64,000 nt of DNA from the NCBI RefSeq assembly GCF_029541745.1, contig NZ_CP089746.1:558001-622000 (forward strand), read 5' to 3'. A program made the translations under genes and the position numbers. Every line of letters begins with the position of its first letter. Positions within the stretch are counted from its first letter, which is position 1. This stretch comes from Streptomyces sp. LX-29. GTDB lineage: Bacteria > Actinomycetota > Actinomycetes > Streptomycetales > Streptomycetaceae. The notes under the pieces are model-generated. The model ran no database searches. It was not told the origin of the DNA and saw nothing but the letters and a program-made list of their open reading frames with translations. Positions 60,891 to 64,000 of the stretch are shown here, piece by piece.

Positions 60891-60997
60891 TCAGGCCGTA
60901 CCAAGCGCTGGGGCTCTTCACCGTGGCTCCGGCAGGTGGCACGGCTGTCTGCCCGTCGAAACTCCCTGAGAACTCCCTGGGACGTCAACGATCAACT

Positions 60998-62731
60998 TCA
61001 GCTGGTCAGTTCATCGTGCACGACGTCGCCGCCGACGGCGGTGAACACCACCGGCATGGTGGGGATGCCGTGCGGGTCGGCGGTCAGCAGGTCGCCCGCG
61101 AGGACGCACAGGTCGGCGACCTTGCCCACCTCCAGGGTGCCCTTCCAGTCCTCGGCGAAGTCCTGCCAGGCGGCGTCGGAGGTGTAGGTGCGGATCGCCT
61201 CGGCGAGCCGGATGCGCTGGTCGGGGCCGCTGACGCGGCCGCTGGCCTTGGACTCTCGGAGCATCATGGTGGAGAGGCCCTGCCGCCAGTCGGGGAGCGT
61301 GACGGGGGCGTCGGAGCCGCTGGTGACGGTGACGCCGGCGTCGAGCGCGTCCCGGTACGGCCACTCGTAGCCGGCCCGCTCCGGGCCGACGAACTCCTCC
61401 TCCAGGTCGGCGACCGTCCACTTGATGGTGGGGTTCATGTTGACGCCGAAGCCGTGGGCGGCCAGCTTGCGCATGCTGTCGGCGCTGAGGAAGTCGCCGT
61501 GGATGACGTAGTGCCGGGGGTCGGTCCGTGGGTGTGCCGCGGCCGCGGCGGCGAAGGCGTCGACCACCGTGTCGATGGCCCGGTCCCCGGTGACGTGGAC
61601 GCCGGCCTGGTAGCCGGCGGCATGCGTGAAGCGGATCATCTCGCTGATCTGGGCGACGCGCTCCTCGTCGGTGTCTCCGCCGACGCACAGGGCGCCGCAG
61701 CCGCCGCCGATGTACGGCTCGTGCATCCAGGCGGTCCTGTTGACCGGGATGCCGTCGGCGAACAGCTTGACGCCGAGGATGGCGAGGCGACGGGGGTCGG
61801 GGGACGCGGGCTCGTCCAGGGCGGTCAGCGTCTTGACGAACTCCTCGGCCGTCCCGGTCATCCCGCTCGGAAGCAGCAGCACGCCGACCCGCGCGGTCAA
61901 CTCGCCGGCGGCCAGCAGCCGCCGGTAGACGTCGAGGGTGCTGTGGGCGAGGGCGCCGCGCATCAGGGTGTCGCCGCCGGGCCCGAGGCCGGGCTCGGTG
62001 TAGCTGGTGATGCCCAGCTTGGCCAGGGTGCGCAGCGTGGCCCGGATGGCGTCGGCCCGCACCTCCGGGGAGAGGGCGGGCAGCGCCCCGTGGACGAGGT
62101 CCTGTGCGCCCTCCTGGAACAGGCCGGTGGGCTCGCCCGCCGCGTCGGTGACGATGACCCCGCCGGGCGGCACGGGGGTGTTCCGGTCGACTCCGGCCCG
62201 GTCCAGCGCCGCGGAGTTGACCCAGGTGGCGTGGCCGGTGGCGGAGTAGAGGAGGACGGGGTGGTGCGGGCTGACGGCGTCGAGGTCCTGGCGGGTGGGC
62301 AGCCGGGAGGAGTCGGCGACGCATTCGGCGAGGTATCCCGCGTCCCACCCGTGTCCGCTGATCCACTCCCCCGCCCGGGTCGTCTCCGCCGCCTTGCGCA
62401 CGGCCTCGGCCACGTCGGCTATGGACCGTACGGTGGGGTAGGCGACGTCGACGGAGAGCGGGGGCTGGGTCAGCCCGAACGCGCAGCCGTGCAGGTGCGA
62501 GTCGTTGATGCCGGGCAGGAGGGTTCCGCCCTTCAGGTCGACGACCCGGGTCGCGGGGCCGGCGTGCGCCATGACCTCCGCCCGGTCGCCGACCGCGCTC
62601 ACGAGGCCGTCGCTGACCGCCAGGGCGGAGGCCACGGAGAAGCGGGAGTCGACGGTCAGGACCGAGCCGTTGACGAAGACGATGTCTGCTGGGGTGGCGG
62701 ACAAGGCGGTGCCCTTCTCTCGAAGCGTCAT
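60998..62731 (-). CDS. YtcJ-like metal-dependent amidohydrolase
   Basis: A 577-residue amidohydrolase_3 family enzyme. DIVFVNGSVLTVDSRFSVAS begins the beta-sandwich; metal ligands appear in LLPGINDSHLHG; later GVKLFADGIPVNRTAWM, GVHVTGDRAIDTVVDAF and SGSDAPVTLPDWRQGLSTMM; and the closing GTLEVGKVADLCVLAGDLLT is standard. Members hydrolyse amides of unknown type. The ATG at 62731 has no ribosome site; a TTG at 62704 behind GAGAAGGGC may be the real start. Part of its 3' coding sequence (61116-61171) is duplicated next to gpsA. Confidence 0.9.
   Translation of the reverse strand: MTLREKGTALSATPADIVFVNGSVLTVDSRFSVASALAVSDGLVSAVGDRAEVMAHAGPATRVVDLKGGTLLPGINDSHLHGCAFGLTQPPLSVDVAYPTVRSIADVAEAVRKAAETTRAGEWISGHGWDAGYLAECVADSSRLPTRQDLDAVSPHHPVLLYSATGHATWVNSAALDRAGVDRNTPVPPGGVIVTDAAGEPTGLFQEGAQDLVHGALPALSPEVRADAIRATLRTLAKLGITSYTEPGLGPGGDTLMRGALAHSTLDVYRRLLAAGELTARVGVLLLPSGMTGTAEEFVKTLTALDEPASPDPRRLAILGVKLFADGIPVNRTAWMHEPYIGGGCGALCVGGDTDEERVAQISEMIRFTHAAGYQAGVHVTGDRAIDTVVDAFAAAAAAHPRTDPRHYVIHGDFLSADSMRKLAAHGFGVNMNPTIKWTVADLEEEFVGPERAGYEWPYRDALDAGVTVTSGSDAPVTLPDWRQGLSTMMLRESKASGRVSGPDQRIRLAEAIRTYTSDAAWQDFAEDWKGTLEVGKVADLCVLAGDLLTADPHGIPTMPVVFTAVGGDVVHDELTS
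61116..61171 (+). repeat. 56-bp direct repeat, right copy (inside the amidohydrolase gene)
   Basis: Identical to 58038-58093 except at one base, exactly 3,078 bp apart in the same orientation. This copy is part of the intact gene, so the other is the derived fragment. Confidence 0.85.
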
Positions 62732-63136
62732 TGCGGCCGCGCGGCGTATCCACGGGAGCCGCAGTCACTCTGCGCCCTCCCGAGGACCGGGCACATCGGT
62801 CATCCAACCGAGGGGGGCTCCGGCAGCGTCCGGCACCGGCATGACGAGAGGAGAGAGGAGAGGAGAGGAGAGGAGACGGCACGAGACGCGCCCCGCACCG
62901 AGCTGCCCGTCGTCGACGGGTCGATGGCTCCGACGGGCCTGATCCGATCGCCGGGCGTCACCCTGCCCGGGCGCCGCAGCCGATCGCCGGGCGTCACCCT
63001 GCCCGGGCGCCGTGAAAGGCCCGCCCGGGCAGGAGCCGGCGGCCGCCTTGGGCGGCCCGCGACGGCCGTCGCCTCAGGCCGCTCAGACCGCTCGGAGCGC
63101 TCAGACCGCCCGGACCGCTCAGACCGCCCGGACCGC
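62732..63136. other. Repeat-rich intergenic region
   Basis: A gap of ~400 bp without a gene. It holds a GAGAG-rich run (62845-62877), two 33-bp direct repeats (62944, 62980) and most of a 9-bp tandem array (63077-63153). Reading frames across it are simple Arg-Ser-Glu or Ala-Gln-Thr repeats and not credible proteins. Confidence 0.6.
62944..63012 (+). repeat. Two 33-bp direct repeats, 36-bp period
   Basis: CCGATCGCCGGGCGTCACCC continuing through TGCCCGGGCGCCG occurs at 62944-62976 and again at 62980-63012 without mismatch. The GCCCGGGC core is self-complementary. Confidence 0.85.
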
Positions 63137-63153
63137 TCAGACCGCTCGGAGCG
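63077..63153 (+). repeat. 9-bp tandem array (GCTCAGACC/GCCCGGACC/GCTCGGAGC)
   Basis: About eight and a half 9-bp units alternate between three variants. The array overlaps the last few codons of the XRE regulator gene (stop at 63137) and probably varies in length. Confidence 0.85.
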
Positions 63154-63985
63154 CGCCGGGGCGCCGGCCGGTGAGGCGGTCGAGCGCCGCGGCGGCCGCG
63201 TCGTCGGCGGGCAGGTGGACCACAAGCCGCTGGTCGTCGTCGGTGGGCAGGTCGAGTGTCTCGTACGCCAGGCGCAGTTCACCCGTCTCCGGATGGACCA
63301 CCCGCATGAGCCCGCTCGACGTCGGCAGCCCCGGGAGCGTCTCGAGCCGCCCGGCGAACTCCGCTCCGCACGAGACGGTCAACTCGTCCATCAGCGCCCC
63401 CACATGGACGTCGGTCCGGCCCGGACCCTGCTTGAGGATCGCGACCTGCTCGTCGGCGACGCGGTCCCAGTCCGGGTAGGCCGTGCGGGCCCGCGGATCG
63501 GTGAAGACGAAGCGAGCGAGGTTCGGTCGGCTGCCGTCCAGGGCTCCCAGCGGTCCGACCAGCCGCCGGTAGCCGTCCGTGTAGGCCAGGATCTCGCTCA
63601 GCCGGTTCAGCAGGACGGCGGGCGCCGGTTCCAGCCGGTCGAGCAGCGCCCGTACGGTGGGCCTGACGTCCCGGTTCGGCTCGGTCCCACCCGTGCAGCT
63701 GAAGCTCGCGTCGGCGCCCTTGGACAGGCGGTGCAGATGGACCCGCTCGCCGCTGGTGAGGCGCAGCGCGTCCGCCAGGGCGGACAGCACCTGAGTCGAC
63801 GGCCGCCGGTCACGCCCCTGTTCCAGCCGGGTGAGGTACTCGACGCTGACCCCGGCGAGCGTCGCCAGCTCCGAGCGGCGCAGTCCGGGCGTGCGGCGGC
63901 GCGCCCCGGCGGGCAGTCCCACCTCGGCCGGCGTGACGGCCTCACGGCGCAGTCGCAGGAAGAGGCCCAGCTCGTTGTCGCTCAC
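63137..63985 (-). CDS. XRE-family regulator with MmyB-like ligand domain
   Basis: A 282-residue regulator. The N-terminal helix-turn-helix spans RTPGLRRSELATLAGVSVEY and LTRLEQGRDRRPSTQVLSAL. A C-terminal MmyB-type domain (residues ~110-270) has LLNRLSEILAYTDGYRRLVG, NLARFVFTDPRARTAYPDWD and LRLAYETLDLPTDDDQRLVV, the classic arrangement of this large actinomycete family, whose C-terminal domain binds a fatty-acid-like ligand. The start is a GTG at 63985 close to the window end. These regulators usually control a neighbouring oxidoreductase gene, which would lie to the right. Confidence 0.92.
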   Translation of the reverse strand: MSDNELGLFLRLRREAVTPAEVGLPAGARRRTPGLRRSELATLAGVSVEYLTRLEQGRDRRPSTQVLSALADALRLTSGERVHLHRLSKGADASFSCTGGTEPNRDVRPTVRALLDRLEPAPAVLLNRLSEILAYTDGYRRLVGPLGALDGSRPNLARFVFTDPRARTAYPDWDRVADEQVAILKQGPGRTDVHVGALMDELTVSCGAEFAGRLETLPGLPTSSGLMRVVHPETGELRLAYETLDLPTDDDQRLVVHLPADDAAAAALDRLTGRRPGALRAV

Positions 63986-64000
63986 GCGCCGAACGTAGCA

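Noticed and set aside
63077..63153. Possible CRISPR-like array
   Set aside because: Units are 9 bp, contiguous and without unique spacers, so this is a simple tandem repeat.

Overview
The window is a chromosomal stretch of a high-GC actinomycete, almost certainly Streptomyces or a close relative. The evidence is the very GC-rich third codon positions, frequent GTG/TTG starts behind purine-rich ribosome binding sites, DasR-type operators beside PTS genes, a SigE-family sigma factor, a PadR-ABC-FtsX export operon, and a B12-riboswitch-controlled metE. I see no tRNA, rRNA, CRISPR array or intact insertion sequence. Function calls come from motif recognition only.

Layout. 1-2.7 kb: the 5' part of a secreted penicillin/AHL-acylase-like gene, a secreted protein made of three 70-residue repeats, and a GNAT acetyltransferase. 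2.7-8.5 kb: a glutamine cyclotransferase, then the amino-sugar/PTS block crr-ptsI-nagB (leftward) with two DasR-like dre sites upstream, and a secreted beta-propeller protein. 8.5-12.5 kb: a leftward GT2/membrane-glycosyltransferase fusion, a SigE-family sigma factor and a Ser/Thr/Pro-rich membrane partner. 12.7-17.7 kb: a cytochrome P450 and a padR-ABC ATPase-FtsX permease operon. 17.9-24.8 kb: an alpha-glucoside module (orphan binding protein, GH13 glucosidase, lipoprotein binding protein, two permeases). The first permease carries a long poly-C/polyproline start and an extracytoplasmic Cna-B-like insertion.

24.9-31.4 kb is one of the two most notable regions. It is a compact leftward operon: MFS exporter, S9 serine peptidase, a 39-residue peptide gene, a B12-binding radical SAM RiPP maturase and a DUF5825-like protein. 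A strong hairpin lies directly after the peptide gene. This looks like a complete RiPP pathway whose precursor I do not recognise.

31.7-50.9 kb is mixed: an F420-reductase-like oxidoreductase, a stand-alone cNMP-binding protein, a PP2C-type phosphatase, a ribbon-helix-helix/VOC/methyltransferase cluster, a frameshifted SMI1/KNR4 gene, an ArsR repressor with a P1B-4 metal-exporting ATPase, a GT-C glycosyltransferase, an SGNH hydrolase, a DUF6314 protein, an epimerase, a HIT hydrolase, riboswitch-metE, a TetR/DUF3995 pair with duplicated operators, and a methyltransferase.

51.0-55.1 kb is the second notable region: a membrane-anchored TIR protein converging on a two-gene operon encoding a TIR-TIR-GUN4 protein and an SPFH/flotillin-like protein, coupled by a GTGA overlap. 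Fusing TIR domains to a tetrapyrrole-binding-type GUN4 domain next to a membrane-scaffold protein suggests an undescribed sensing or defence system.

55.3-64 kb: a LuxR regulator, a GNAT enzyme and gpsA. A roughly 3-kb segment follows, bounded by a 56-bp direct repeat, which holds an FG-GAP secreted protein and gene debris (including a broken PP2C-like gene). Then come an amidohydrolase and an XRE-family regulator.
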